Shown: one piece after another, positions 1-8,773 of the stretch
Layout: every line of letters begins with the position of its first letter
How positions within the stretch are numbered: position 1 is the stretch's first letter
Origin: Angelobacter sp036557225
Lineage (GTDB): Bacteria > Acidobacteriota > Terriglobia > Terriglobales > Acidobacteriaceae
Direction of reading: 5' to 3'
Assembly: GCA_036557225.1 (NCBI GenBank)
Contig: DATBHX010000067.1
Coordinates: forward strand, 13,732-77,731
DNA: 64,000 bases
Program-made: the position numbers and the translations under genes
Notes under the pieces: model-generated
Database searches by the model: none
The model's input: the letters and a program-made list of their open reading frames with translations, nothing else
What the model was told of the DNA's origin: nothing

Positions 1-60
1 TCGTTCACAAACCGCCCGCACCTGCTCTTCCGTTGCGTGCGCCTTCATCACTACCAGCAT
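1..60 (-). CDS. 3-deoxy-7-phosphoheptulonate (DAHP) synthase, N-terminal fragment
   Basis: Only the first 20 codons lie in the window; the gene continues beyond the left edge. The minus strand reads ATG at 60-58 followed by LVVMKAHATEEQVRAVCER. This is the typical N-terminus of the small regulatory-like domain of type I-beta DAHP synthases (pattern M-hydrophobic-VVMK-x-x-ATEEQ-x-x-x-V), the first enzyme of the shikimate pathway, which condenses PEP and erythrose 4-phosphate. A good ribosome binding site, GGAGG, lies about 9 bases upstream of the ATG (about 70-74). The identification rests on a very short segment, so another protein with a similar beta-alpha start is possible. Confidence 0.6.
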   Translation of the reverse strand, partial: MLVVMKAHATEEQVRAVCER

Positions 61-460
61 CGATCCTGTCCTCCGCGTGCAGCTTAAGTTTACTGTGATT
101 TCAGCATCAGGGGCAACGGAAAGTACGCTGAAAGGCGGGTATAGACATTAAGAGTAGCGACTACGGTGCTAAACGCGTGGTTTCATTTTAGGAAATCCAT
201 CTTCCTGATCGCAGCGCTGCAGCCCATTCACGGCAGACCATCGCCAGCTCTTTGAGACTTGCTTCGGCCTCAACCTAACCGTCGGCTGCTTCTTCACATG
301 CAAGCGCTTTTTTCTCCAGCTCGAGAGATCGCTTCTCCAGCCGGCACGATGTTCTTCATTTCGGCTGGATTGTCGCATGAATTGCCCATTGCGCAAAGCT
401 TGTTCTCCCTGCTGCGCCAGACCAGCAGCGATTTAGCATGTTAAAATCAACTATTTACGC
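61..460. other. Intergenic region with possible decayed coiled-coil gene
   Basis: There is no convincing intact gene between the DAHP synthase start and nfo. On the minus strand between about 430 and 188, several frames in turn carry Ala/Glu/Leu/Lys-rich helical sequence (for example LEKRSLELEKKALACEEAAD and EAEASLKELAMVCREWAAAL, separated by an in-frame TAG; stop at 190-188). This is what a small helical protein gene broken by frameshifts and a stop would look like. It could equally be chance. The minus-strand reading of 75 codons at 169-396 is Arg/Trp-rich and not protein-like. Confidence 0.25.
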
Positions 461-1468
461 ATGTCGCCAGGGGAGCCGAAGCATGACCGCATGAGCCGGG
501 AAAAGCCGGAAGCAGCGGTACGCAAACGGCTAAGCATGAAGGACGTGCTGTTGTGGTCTGAAGGCGAGCCGCCCAAACCGGGCCCGAGGCGGATTGGCAT
601 ACACACCTCGACCGCAGGTGGCGTACAGATGGCCGCCGAGCGTGCCTACCGGCTTGGAGCAAATACGTTTCAGATTTTTTCCTCCAGCCCACGGCAGTGG
701 CAGCCGTATTCGCTTTTGCCATCGCAATGTGACGCCTTGCGCGAGTTGCGGAACAAATATGGCATCGGCCCCATGGCCATTCACACCAGCTATCTGGTGA
801 ACCTGGCCAGTGCGACACCGTTGTTTCATCGCAAATCCGTCGCGGCGTTTCGCGGCGAACTGGAACGGGCAATTGCTCTGGCGGCAGAGTTTCTGGTCTT
901 GCATCCCGGTTCATTCCGCGGACGCAGCCGTGAAGAAGGTTTGGAACTGGTCGCGCGCTCGATCGCCGAAGCCGCAGAAGGTTTGGATCTGGCGAAAGCC
1001 AACCTGAGGATCCTGATTGAGAACACAGCGGGAGCGGAGTTTTCGCTCGGCGGATCATTCGATCAGGTAGCGCAGTTGCTTGAATATCTACGGCCGGTAT
1101 GTCCGGTGGGAGCATGCATTGATACCTGTCATACCCACGTTTCCGGGTATGACATTGCTTCTGAAACCGGCTGGCAGGAGACCATGCTGAAGCTGGAAGA
1201 AACGGTGGGCCTGGCGAACGTAATGGTCTGGCACTGTAATGATGCAAAAGACGCGCGTGGTTCCAAACGCGATCGCCATGAGCATATTGGGAAGGGAACG
1301 ATCGGCCTGGAGCCTTTTCGGCGATTGTTGAACGATCCGCGCACAGAGCACGCCGCGTTCATCGCTGAGACGCCGATTGAAGAGCCAGGCGACGATTTGC
1401 GGAATATCGCCGTGTTGAAGTCATTGGTAGAGGTTGAAAAGCCGTCAACGGGACGGAAGAGAGCATAG
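461..1468 (+). CDS. nfo: Deoxyribonuclease IV (AP endonuclease, Nfo family)
   Basis: A TIM-barrel AP endonuclease that cuts 5' of abasic sites in base-excision repair, using three zinc ions. After the IGIHTSTAGG start of the barrel, all the expected metal ligands are visible in order: His in AIHTSY, His in VLHPGS, Glu in IENTAG, Asp and His in CIDTCHTH, His in VWHCNDAK, Asp and His in RDRHEHIG, and Glu in IAETP. The protein is 335 aa from ATG 461, with about 40 residues before the barrel, which is longer than usual. ATG 491 or 536 are alternative starts, and none of the three has a clear Shine-Dalgarno. leuS begins 4 bases after its stop, so the two are probably cotranscribed. Confidence 0.93.
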   Translation: MSPGEPKHDRMSREKPEAAVRKRLSMKDVLLWSEGEPPKPGPRRIGIHTSTAGGVQMAAERAYRLGANTFQIFSSSPRQWQPYSLLPSQCDALRELRNKYGIGPMAIHTSYLVNLASATPLFHRKSVAAFRGELERAIALAAEFLVLHPGSFRGRSREEGLELVARSIAEAAEGLDLAKANLRILIENTAGAEFSLGGSFDQVAQLLEYLRPVCPVGACIDTCHTHVSGYDIASETGWQETMLKLEETVGLANVMVWHCNDAKDARGSKRDRHEHIGKGTIGLEPFRRLLNDPRTEHAAFIAETPIEEPGDDLRNIAVLKSLVEVEKPSTGRKRA

Positions 1469-1472
1469 GGAA

Positions 1473-4064
1473 ATGTCGGAAACAATCAACATCACCGCCA
1501 ACCAACCTGAACAGCGCGAGCTTCGCTACGAACCGCAGCGCATTGAAGAGAAGTGGCATGCCCGCTGGGAATCGCAGCCTGCGCTCTATGCTGCGCAGCC
1601 TGCCGGGTACGACAGCAAGGCCAAGAAGTATTATGTCCTGGAGATGCTGCCGTATCCCTCCGGCGCGCTTCACATGGGACACGTGCGCAACTACGCCATT
1701 GGTGATGCGCTTGCCCGCTACATGTGGATGAACGGTTATAACGTGCTTCATCCCATGGGCTGGGACGCCTTTGGTCTTCCCGCGGAAAACGCCGCCATCA
1801 AGAACAATGTTCCGCCACGGGAGTGGACGCTCCGCAACATCGCGCACATGAAGGCGCAGATGAAACGGCTCGGCTTTGCCTATGACTGGTCACGCGAGGT
1901 CACCACCTGCCTTCCCGAATACTACAAGTGGAACCAGTGGTTCTTCCTGAAGCTCTATGAGAAAGGCCTCGCCTATCGCCGCAGCAGCAAGGTCAACTGG
2001 TGCCCGGAGTGCGCCACCGTTCTCGCCAATGAACAGGTGGTAGATGGCTGCTGCTGGCGTCACGAAGAAACCAAGGTTGAACAGCGCGAGTTGGAACAGT
2101 GGTTTGTTCGCACTACGAACTACTCAGAAGAATTGCTGGCCGGCCTTGACACGTTGGATGGCTGGCCGGAAAAAGTGCGCACCATGCAGCGCAATTGGAT
2201 CGGCCGCAGTGAAGGTGCGCTGGTCGATTTCAAAATCGACGGACCGGTGAGCACTCCTGGCGCCAGGATCACGGTTTTCACCACGCGCATTGATACCATC
2301 TACGGCGCAACTTCCATCCAGCTAGCGCCCGAACACCCGCTTGTGACGGAGTTGATCGGCAACGATCCCGCCTTGCACGCCAAGGTGGAAGAACTCATGC
2401 GCGAGCAGGCCCGTGCCAAGGAAGCCGGAGATGTCGCTGCGGTGGAAAAGCACGGCGTCTTTACCGGTCGTTTCGCCATCAATCCGTTCAACCAGGAGCA
2501 GGTTCCGATCTGGGTGGCGAACTATATTTTGATGGACTACGGCACCGGCGCCATCATGTCAGTCCCGGCACACGATGAGCGCGACTACGATTTCGCTCAC
2601 AAGTACGACTTGGAAATGCGTGTCGTCATCCTTCCGCGCCGGACCGGCGAACCTCCTGCGTCGGGCCAACCCGAACCGCCGGTGCTGCCTTACACCGCAA
2701 AAGACAGTTTGCTCATCAATTCCGGTGAGTTCAATGAGCTCTCCAACATGGAAGCCATTGAAAAGATGACCGCCTTTGCTGAGCAAAACGGCTTCGGCAA
2801 ACGCACGGTTACATATCGTCTCAAAGACTGGGGTATCTCCCGCCAGCGCTACTGGGGAACGCCCATCCCGATGATTTATTGTCCGAAAGACGGCATTGTG
2901 CCGGTGCCGGAAAAAGATCTTCCGGTCTTGTTGCCGGAAAAGATCGACATCACATTGCAGGGCGGCTCTCCGCTGGAACGGGTGCCGGAGTTTCTCAACG
3001 TTACTTGTCCCAAATGCGGGGGCCCGGCGCGGCGTGAGACCGATACCATGGACACGTTCGTCGATTCGTCCTGGTATTTTTATCGCTACACCAACGCCCA
3101 ACTCAAAGACCGCCCGCTCGACACAGCGACCGTCGACTACTGGTTTCCTATCGATCAGTACATTGGCGGCGTTGAACATGCCATTCTGCACCTCATCTAT
3201 TCGCGTTTCTGGACGCGTTTCATGCGTGATCTCGGCATCGTGCATAACGACGAACCGGCAACCCGGCTTTTCACCCAGGGCATGGTGATCAAAGACGGGT
3301 TCAAGATGTCAAAGAATCGCGGGAACGTGGTTTCGCCCGATGACATGGTCGCGAGATTTGGCGCAGACTCCACGCGTGTGTATTCGCTCTTCGCCACCTC
3401 GCCCGATCGTGAGCTGGAGTGGCAGGAAGCCGGCGTGGAAGGTGTGTTCCGGTTCTTGAGCCGGACGTATCGGTTTGTGATGCGAAATGCGGAATTGGCA
3501 AAGAAGAATCCTCGCGGCTACACCTACTTTGCTCCCAAAGGAAGCGAATCACCCAGGGTTCGATCCGTCGAACGCAAGCTTCATCAGACGATCAAGCGCG
3601 TAACCGAAGACTTTCAAGGACGCTGGCATTTCAATACTTCGATTGCCGCCATCATGGAGCTCGTAAATGAACTCTATGGAGCAGAGTCAGAGCTTGTAAC
3701 ACAACAATCCGCAGACTTGCTGGTGGAAGTGTTGTGGACACTCACTCTCTTGCTTGCTCCATTTGCGCCTTTCCTTGCCAATGAGCTTTGGCAAGCGATC
3801 CAGGCGCAGCCGACTGATGGATTGAGTGTGCATCAGCAGTGGCCGCAATATAACCCCTCGCTGGCCAAAGAAGACGAGATCACCTACGCCGTCCAGATCA
3901 ACGGCAAGCTCCGCAGCCACGTCATTCTTCCCGCCGACAGCCCGGAAGACGTTGTGCGTGAACGTGTGCTCGCTGACGAAAAAGTCCAGGCTGCGATCGC
4001 AGGCAAGCAGGTGGCCAAGGTGATTGTAGTAGCAGGAAAGCTTGTGAACGTCGTAGTGAAATAA
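1473..4064 (+). CDS. leuS: Leucyl-tRNA synthetase
   Basis: Class Ia aminoacyl-tRNA synthetase charging tRNA-Leu, 863 aa. ATG 1473 is chosen because it lies just after the nfo stop; the open frame runs 13 codons further upstream inside nfo. The HIGH motif is HMGH (residues 67-70, in PYPSGALHMGHVRNY), and a Cys-rich zinc module (WCPECATVLANEQV) follows. The CP1 editing domain lies in the middle (AITVFTTRIDTIYGAT to TGAIMSVPAHDERDYDFA). The KMSKS motif reads KMSKN (611-615) in FKMSKNRGNVVSPDD. The anticodon-binding domain and the C-terminal domain (VQINGKLRSHVILP) close the protein. The final KMSKS Ser replaced by Asn is mildly unusual. Confidence 0.97.
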   Translation: MSETINITANQPEQRELRYEPQRIEEKWHARWESQPALYAAQPAGYDSKAKKYYVLEMLPYPSGALHMGHVRNYAIGDALARYMWMNGYNVLHPMGWDAFGLPAENAAIKNNVPPREWTLRNIAHMKAQMKRLGFAYDWSREVTTCLPEYYKWNQWFFLKLYEKGLAYRRSSKVNWCPECATVLANEQVVDGCCWRHEETKVEQRELEQWFVRTTNYSEELLAGLDTLDGWPEKVRTMQRNWIGRSEGALVDFKIDGPVSTPGARITVFTTRIDTIYGATSIQLAPEHPLVTELIGNDPALHAKVEELMREQARAKEAGDVAAVEKHGVFTGRFAINPFNQEQVPIWVANYILMDYGTGAIMSVPAHDERDYDFAHKYDLEMRVVILPRRTGEPPASGQPEPPVLPYTAKDSLLINSGEFNELSNMEAIEKMTAFAEQNGFGKRTVTYRLKDWGISRQRYWGTPIPMIYCPKDGIVPVPEKDLPVLLPEKIDITLQGGSPLERVPEFLNVTCPKCGGPARRETDTMDTFVDSSWYFYRYTNAQLKDRPLDTATVDYWFPIDQYIGGVEHAILHLIYSRFWTRFMRDLGIVHNDEPATRLFTQGMVIKDGFKMSKNRGNVVSPDDMVARFGADSTRVYSLFATSPDRELEWQEAGVEGVFRFLSRTYRFVMRNAELAKKNPRGYTYFAPKGSESPRVRSVERKLHQTIKRVTEDFQGRWHFNTSIAAIMELVNELYGAESELVTQQSADLLVEVLWTLTLLLAPFAPFLANELWQAIQAQPTDGLSVHQQWPQYNPSLAKEDEITYAVQINGKLRSHVILPADSPEDVVRERVLADEKVQAAIAGKQVAKVIVVAGKLVNVVVK

Positions 4065-4109
4065 GCTGATTTGACTAATTGCTAACGGCTCCTTGCTAAT
4101 TGCTTTAAG

Positions 4110-5033
4110 ATGACCCAACCTCCCAATCCCATCATGCAAGGCCTTCGCGCGATCCGGCGCGATCCCGCTGTTTTTCTGCTCGAAATCCTCTGGCGCTGGT
4201 CGTTTGCTGCCGTGGTTGTGCTGATCATCTTCTTCGCCGCGGCCCTGCTACTCGACAAAACACACACTGACTCACTGACCCGCGCATTGCAGACAAAAGA
4301 TCCGCGCATGATCGGCACCACTCTGTTCTTCACCTGGCTGCTGCTGGGTGTAAAGGCCATAGTCGCAGTGATAATCGCACCATTGGTGATAGCCCTGGTC
4401 TGGACTCTATTCGTCACTCCTGCCCGGCGCATTACCGCCCGCAGGCTGCGCGCTGCGGCTCCTCTGAAATTCGGCGCCATGCTTATGCTGCAGTTTGTCC
4501 GCGCCTTCAGTACCTGGATCGCCTATCTTCTGTTAGTCGGCGGCGTTGCCCTGGCCATCCACTTTGCCACCAGCGGCCCCAGGTATGATCCCGTGCTCTT
4601 TTATGTCGTGGGATCTGCCGCTGTCGTTGTCATAACGCTCTTGTGGCTGGTGCTGAACTGGTATCTCTCCGTTGCGGCAATTTTTGGCCGGGAAGGGCAG
4701 AGCTTTTTGAGCGCATTCCGCCACGCCCGTTCGACGGTCCGCGCGCAGCGCTCCGACTTTGCCGGCACCGGCTTGATTTTCCTTGTCCTGCGCCTGATCT
4801 TGCTGGCGGTCGTGGTTGCCATCTGCGGTTTGACCGCAGGCATGCAGGCCAGTGCGCCGGCGAGTTACGCGCTTCTGGTCATGATCGTGGCGGTCATCTA
4901 CTTCGTAATCTCGGATGTCTTATACGTCTGGCGGATGGCCTCTTACGTTGCGCTGGCAGCTGCGCTGGAGGAAGACGTCATCGCCCAGCTGGAGCGATCC
5001 GTCCCGCCAGCCGCCACGACTGGCCAACCCTAA
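4110..5033 (+). CDS. Polytopic membrane protein of unknown function
   Basis: A 307-aa protein with about six hydrophobic helices, around residues 28-50, 70-98, 130-150, 165-190, 220-245 and 252-280. A cytoplasmic-looking basic start (GLRAIRRDPAVFLLEILWRW) precedes the first helix. I recognise no catalytic motif or named family. It sits between leuS and guaA on the same strand, 45 bases after leuS and 74 before guaA, so it may belong to the same transcript. The start could be ATG 4110 or ATG 4134; neither has a clear ribosome binding site. The hydrophobic pattern and codon use like its neighbours make it a real gene. Confidence 0.75.
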   Translation: MTQPPNPIMQGLRAIRRDPAVFLLEILWRWSFAAVVVLIIFFAAALLLDKTHTDSLTRALQTKDPRMIGTTLFFTWLLLGVKAIVAVIIAPLVIALVWTLFVTPARRITARRLRAAAPLKFGAMLMLQFVRAFSTWIAYLLLVGGVALAIHFATSGPRYDPVLFYVVGSAAVVVITLLWLVLNWYLSVAAIFGREGQSFLSAFRHARSTVRAQRSDFAGTGLIFLVLRLILLAVVVAICGLTAGMQASAPASYALLVMIVAVIYFVISDVLYVWRMASYVALAAALEEDVIAQLERSVPPAATTGQP

Positions 5034-5107
5034 GATAGGGCATCCAGCTCCTTACCAATCTCAGAACGAGCGCTTTACACTTTGCCGCGAATCAGAGAAA
5101 ATTGTTC

Positions 5108-6661
5108 GTGGAAGACCAATCTATTGTCATCCTCGACTTTGGCTCGCAATACACGCAGCTCATTGCGCGCCGCATCCGTGAACTGAAAGTCTTCTCCGTT
5201 GTCCTGCCGTGCAACGCTGCGCTGGATGAAATCAAGAGCTACCGACCTGCAGGCATCATTCTGAGCGGAGGGCCTTCGTCCGTCTATGACGTTGATGCCC
5301 CGCCGGCCGACGAGCGCGTGCTTGCGCTCAGCCGCCCTGTGCTCGGTATTTGCTATGGCCTGCATTACATCGTGCAGAAGCTGGGCGGGAAGGTCCGTCC
5401 GGGCCCCAAGCGCGAGTACGGACACGCCGAAGTCAATGTGAGCCAAGGCAGTTCAAAGCTTTTCCGCCAGCTCCCGCCATCGCTGAATGTCTGGATGTCG
5501 CACGGTGACGAAGCCGAGCATCTTCCTACGGGGTTTAGCATCGTGGCTCGCAGCAGTAACGCTCTTGCGGCGATCGAAGACGAGTCACGCCGTATCTGGG
5601 CGGTGCAGTTCCATCCTGAGGTGCACCACACCAAGCGCGGCGTCGACCTGCTGCGCAACTTTGTTTATGACATCTGTGGAGCCAGCCCGTCCTGGACGCC
5701 GCAACACTTTATCGATGAGACCATCCGGCAGGTGCGCGAAACCGTGGGCGAGCAGGGAAGAGCCATCTGCGCGCTTTCCGGCGGTGTGGACTCTGCCGTA
5801 GCCGCTACGCTGGTCGATCGTGCGATCGGACGCCGCCTGATCTCCGTCTTCGTGAACAATGGTGTGCTGCGCAAGAATGAGTTTCAGAAGGTCCAGCAGA
5901 ACCTGCGAGAAAAACTAGGCCTGAACGTCGTTGCCGTTGACGCTGGTCAGCGCTTTCTCACTCGGCTTGCCGGCGTGACCGATCCCGAGAAGAAACGCAA
6001 GATCATTGGCAACGAATTTATTGAAGTTTTCGACCAGGAAGCGCACCGCCTGGAGCAACAGATGGGCAAGGTTGACTGGCTGGTGCAGGGAACTCTCTAT
6101 CCAGATGTGATCGAGTCGCGCAGCGTGCGCGGCCCTTCGCAGACCATTAAGACCCATCACAACGTCGGTGGGCTGCCGGAAAAGATGAAGCTCAAGCTCA
6201 TTGAGCCGCTGAAAGACTTGTTTAAAGATGAAGTCCGTCGCATCGGCCGCGAGCTTGGCATGCCCGAGGAGATTCTCCAGCGCCAGCCATTTCCTGGTCC
6301 GGGGCTGGCTGTGCGCATTTTAGGCGAGGTCACGCCGGAGCGTATCGCGCTGCTGCAGGAAGCAGATGACATCGTGGTGAATGAAATCCGCCGTGCCGGC
6401 CTGTACACGCAAATCTGGCAATCCTTTGCCGTGCTGCTACCGGTGATGTCGGTAGGCGTGATGGGCGACCAGCGCACCTATGCCTACACGTGCGCCATCC
6501 GGGCTGTCCACTCTGAAGACGGCATGACCGCCGACTGGGTTCCACTGCCCTACGAAGTCCTGAAAACCATCTCGAACCGCATCGTGAATGAAGTTCGTGG
6601 CATCAATCGCGTGGTTTATGATGTGACTTCCAAGCCCCCGGGAACGATTGAGTGGGAGTAA
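5108..6661 (+). CDS. guaA: GMP synthase (glutamine-hydrolysing)
   Basis: Converts XMP to GMP using ATP and glutamine. The N-terminal class I amidotransferase domain starts at IVILDFGSQYTQL and carries the nucleophilic Cys82 in GICYGLHY and the His-x-Glu pair in VQFHPEVHHT. The ATP-pyrophosphatase domain has the P-loop-like SGGVDS (224-229). The C-terminal dimerisation domain ends in the family-typical PPGTIEWE. GTG 5108 is taken as the start (MEDQSIVILDFG); TTG 5102 is also possible. At 517 aa the length is standard. Confidence 0.97.
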   Translation: MEDQSIVILDFGSQYTQLIARRIRELKVFSVVLPCNAALDEIKSYRPAGIILSGGPSSVYDVDAPPADERVLALSRPVLGICYGLHYIVQKLGGKVRPGPKREYGHAEVNVSQGSSKLFRQLPPSLNVWMSHGDEAEHLPTGFSIVARSSNALAAIEDESRRIWAVQFHPEVHHTKRGVDLLRNFVYDICGASPSWTPQHFIDETIRQVRETVGEQGRAICALSGGVDSAVAATLVDRAIGRRLISVFVNNGVLRKNEFQKVQQNLREKLGLNVVAVDAGQRFLTRLAGVTDPEKKRKIIGNEFIEVFDQEAHRLEQQMGKVDWLVQGTLYPDVIESRSVRGPSQTIKTHHNVGGLPEKMKLKLIEPLKDLFKDEVRRIGRELGMPEEILQRQPFPGPGLAVRILGEVTPERIALLQEADDIVVNEIRRAGLYTQIWQSFAVLLPVMSVGVMGDQRTYAYTCAIRAVHSEDGMTADWVPLPYEVLKTISNRIVNEVRGINRVVYDVTSKPPGTIEWE

Positions 6662-7028
6662 GCGCGCAGGTAAGAAAACAATTTACGGCGAAACTTTCCT
6701 CCTGCTCCGCTTACGCTAAGAGTTTTTGATTTCCGGCCAACAACTAGCCTGAATAGTTTAGGGCTATCCTATATAAGTTAAATAAACTAAATAGACTATC
6801 TGAAGCTATGGTTACTTTGGTAACCCAGGTTATCTTCAGCTAACTACCATTAATTTATCCTTAATTTATATTACTTCATCGTGACCTTGTTCATTCAGAG
6901 TACAATCTAAGCCCAGTAGTTGACTGCAAGAGGCTTAATTGGGTAACAAGCTGTTCTTCCTGCCATCCTCACCTCCCTCGCAAACTGAGTCATTTGGCTC
7001 AGACAAAGACAAAGTCAGGAGCTAGCCA
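6662..7028. promoter_or_regulatory. AT-rich leader region with inverted repeat upstream of a secreted-protein gene
   Basis: This gap of about 370 bp is clearly more AT-rich than the flanking genes. It holds an imperfect inverted repeat at 6800-6839: outer arms CTGAAG and CTTCAG, inner arms GGTTAC (6810-6815) and GTAACC (6820-6825). A TACAAT hexamer at 6901-6906 could be a -10 box, but I see no good -35 at the correct distance. AGGAG lies about 10 bases before the ATG at 7029. The region most likely contains the promoter and an operator for the next gene; the protein that binds it is unknown. Confidence 0.4.
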
Positions 7029-8705
7029 ATGAGTAAATTCCCGAAAATCATCTTGTCTTTAGCGCCGATACTTCTGTGGACTGCTGCCGCCCAGGCGCAA
7101 GTTAGCAACCAGGTAAAGGCTTCCTTGTTCAAATGCGACAAGAACAATACCGGCTTTTGCACTGAGCTGCGCCACGATCAACAATTCAATGGGCACTATT
7201 CCGGCCACGACGAACCGGCATTGCTTTTTTATTCTGACAAGCCGGGCTCCGGAAACAACGCTGTTTATCACTTTACTCTGCCTCTGGATCCGCCGGTTCC
7301 TCCGCGACAGGACGGCAGCGGCGGCACGTTCAACTTCCAGTTGCATACCGCCTTGTGGTTCGGCATGGTCCTCTGTGATCCGCAGTCGTCGCCGAACTTT
7401 ACTCATGTGTGTGTGCCCAATACAAACGCGAACATCTTTGACAACGCCAACCCTAATGCGCCGGATTTTATCGGCCATCATCCCGGTTCGGCTTTTCTGG
7501 AACTTCAGTTCTATCCCCCCGGAGGGGTCAATACCTGCGCTGATCCGGCCAGGTGGTGCGTGGCCATGGTGATCTTCAGCTTCAACTTCCAGGATCTCAC
7601 CGGAGTTCCTAACAATCTGGATTGCCAGCGGAAAGTAGGCTTGGAACCTTCGAACTTTGCTTTCGTTACTACCAATGGCATCTCCCAGTCAGCTGCCGAT
7701 CCACTCAACGCTGACATCAATGACAAGTTTGGAGTGTTTCCGGGAACTACCTTTCAAATGGATCCGGGAGACAACGTTGTTATCGATTTGCACGATACCG
7801 CGCAAGGTCTGCAGGTGGTTATTCAAGACCAGACCTCCGGCACAACCGGCTCGATGACTGCGAGCATCGCCAACGGCTTTGCCCAGGTCAACTTTGATCC
7901 TGATACCGATCCCACGAATCCCAAGACCTGCTCATCGACTCCATTCGCTTTTCATCCAATGTACTCTACCTCCAGCGAGCACACTCGTTCCACCTGGACG
8001 GCTCATACCTATAACATCGCATTCTCTGATGAGATTGGGCACTTTGAGTTATGTAACGCCGTGGACCAGGAAGGTGGAAACTGTATCCAGGCCGGCGCCG
8101 ACGATCCCAACGGTCTTGACGACGACGATACCGGCTGTTTTACCGGTGATTTCCTCGCGTTATTTGGTTTGCAACCCATCGGCGCCTGTATCAACGGCGA
8201 TTTCGACTTTGACGGAGCATCCTACCAGCGGCGCTGGGCAGGAACTGGTCCGGCACGTATCGATGCCAACCTGAAACCCGCTCCCCTTCGCTTTACCAGT
8301 CCGCAGTTTCGCAGACACGGCAAAGGCAACGATGACAAGTTGAACGACTACAACCGTGTGGCGTTCGAGTCCGACCTGCCAGGCATCGAATTTGAAAGCA
8401 ACCCAGCCTGTGACGTATTCAACGGTGGGGAAGGCTGCACCAATCCGCCCGCTGGGGCAGCGTTCTATCCTCTTTTCAGCACAGCGCGCGATCATGGCAA
8501 TTGCCAATGGCAGTTCGGAGGTCCAAACATTCCTGGGACGACAAACAACTTTGGCGGAAGTTCAACCACCGAGTTCGGTCCTATCCTGGGCACAGCCTTT
8601 GTTGAGCCGGCTACTCCAGCACAGCCCAATGGCAATTCGATCATTATTTTCGGCAACTACCGGCGGATTTTCCCTGAGAATCCGTGCCGCAACGGCGGTA
8701 ACTAA
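7029..8705 (+). CDS. Secreted cysteine-rich protein of unknown function
   Basis: A 558-aa protein with a Sec signal peptide (residues 1-23, cleavage likely after AQA). The mature part has 16 cysteines by my count, suggesting disulfides outside the cytoplasm. It also has clusters of His and acidic residues (HPMYSTSSEHTRSTW, DDDDTGCFTGDF, HHPGSAFLELQFYPPGG) that could bind metal. It is rich in Phe, Asn, Asp and Gly and looks all-beta. I do not recognise the family. It has its own AT-rich upstream region and its own terminator, so it is probably monocistronic. It lies 1.6 kb upstream of a multicopper oxidase, but a minus-strand SDR gene separates the two. Confidence 0.8.
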   Translation: MSKFPKIILSLAPILLWTAAAQAQVSNQVKASLFKCDKNNTGFCTELRHDQQFNGHYSGHDEPALLFYSDKPGSGNNAVYHFTLPLDPPVPPRQDGSGGTFNFQLHTALWFGMVLCDPQSSPNFTHVCVPNTNANIFDNANPNAPDFIGHHPGSAFLELQFYPPGGVNTCADPARWCVAMVIFSFNFQDLTGVPNNLDCQRKVGLEPSNFAFVTTNGISQSAADPLNADINDKFGVFPGTTFQMDPGDNVVIDLHDTAQGLQVVIQDQTSGTTGSMTASIANGFAQVNFDPDTDPTNPKTCSSTPFAFHPMYSTSSEHTRSTWTAHTYNIAFSDEIGHFELCNAVDQEGGNCIQAGADDPNGLDDDDTGCFTGDFLALFGLQPIGACINGDFDFDGASYQRRWAGTGPARIDANLKPAPLRFTSPQFRRHGKGNDDKLNDYNRVAFESDLPGIEFESNPACDVFNGGEGCTNPPAGAAFYPLFSTARDHGNCQWQFGGPNIPGTTNNFGGSSTTEFGPILGTAFVEPATPAQPNGNSIIIFGNYRRIFPENPCRNGGN

Positions 8706-8715
8706 ACCTTGCTTT

Positions 8716-8755
8716 GAAGCCAGAGCCTGGAGATCCAGGCTTTGGCTTCTTCTAT
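8716..8755 (+). terminator. Rho-independent terminator
   Basis: A 15-bp stem with a single G-U pair, GAAGCCAGAGCCTGG (8716-8730) and CCAGGCTTTGGCTTC (8735-8749), with loop AGAT. It is followed by TTCTAT. It lies 11 bases after the stop of the secreted-protein gene. The convergent SDR gene ends at 8774, so the hairpin may serve both directions. Confidence 0.8.
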
Positions 8756-8773
8756 AAGCTATCCTGGAACCGT

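Noticed and set aside
447..1247. Long minus-strand open frame (266 codons) opposite nfo
   Set aside because: It lies entirely over the well-supported nfo gene, is rich in Arg, Pro, Ser and Cys and has no family features; it is a shadow of a GC-rich gene.
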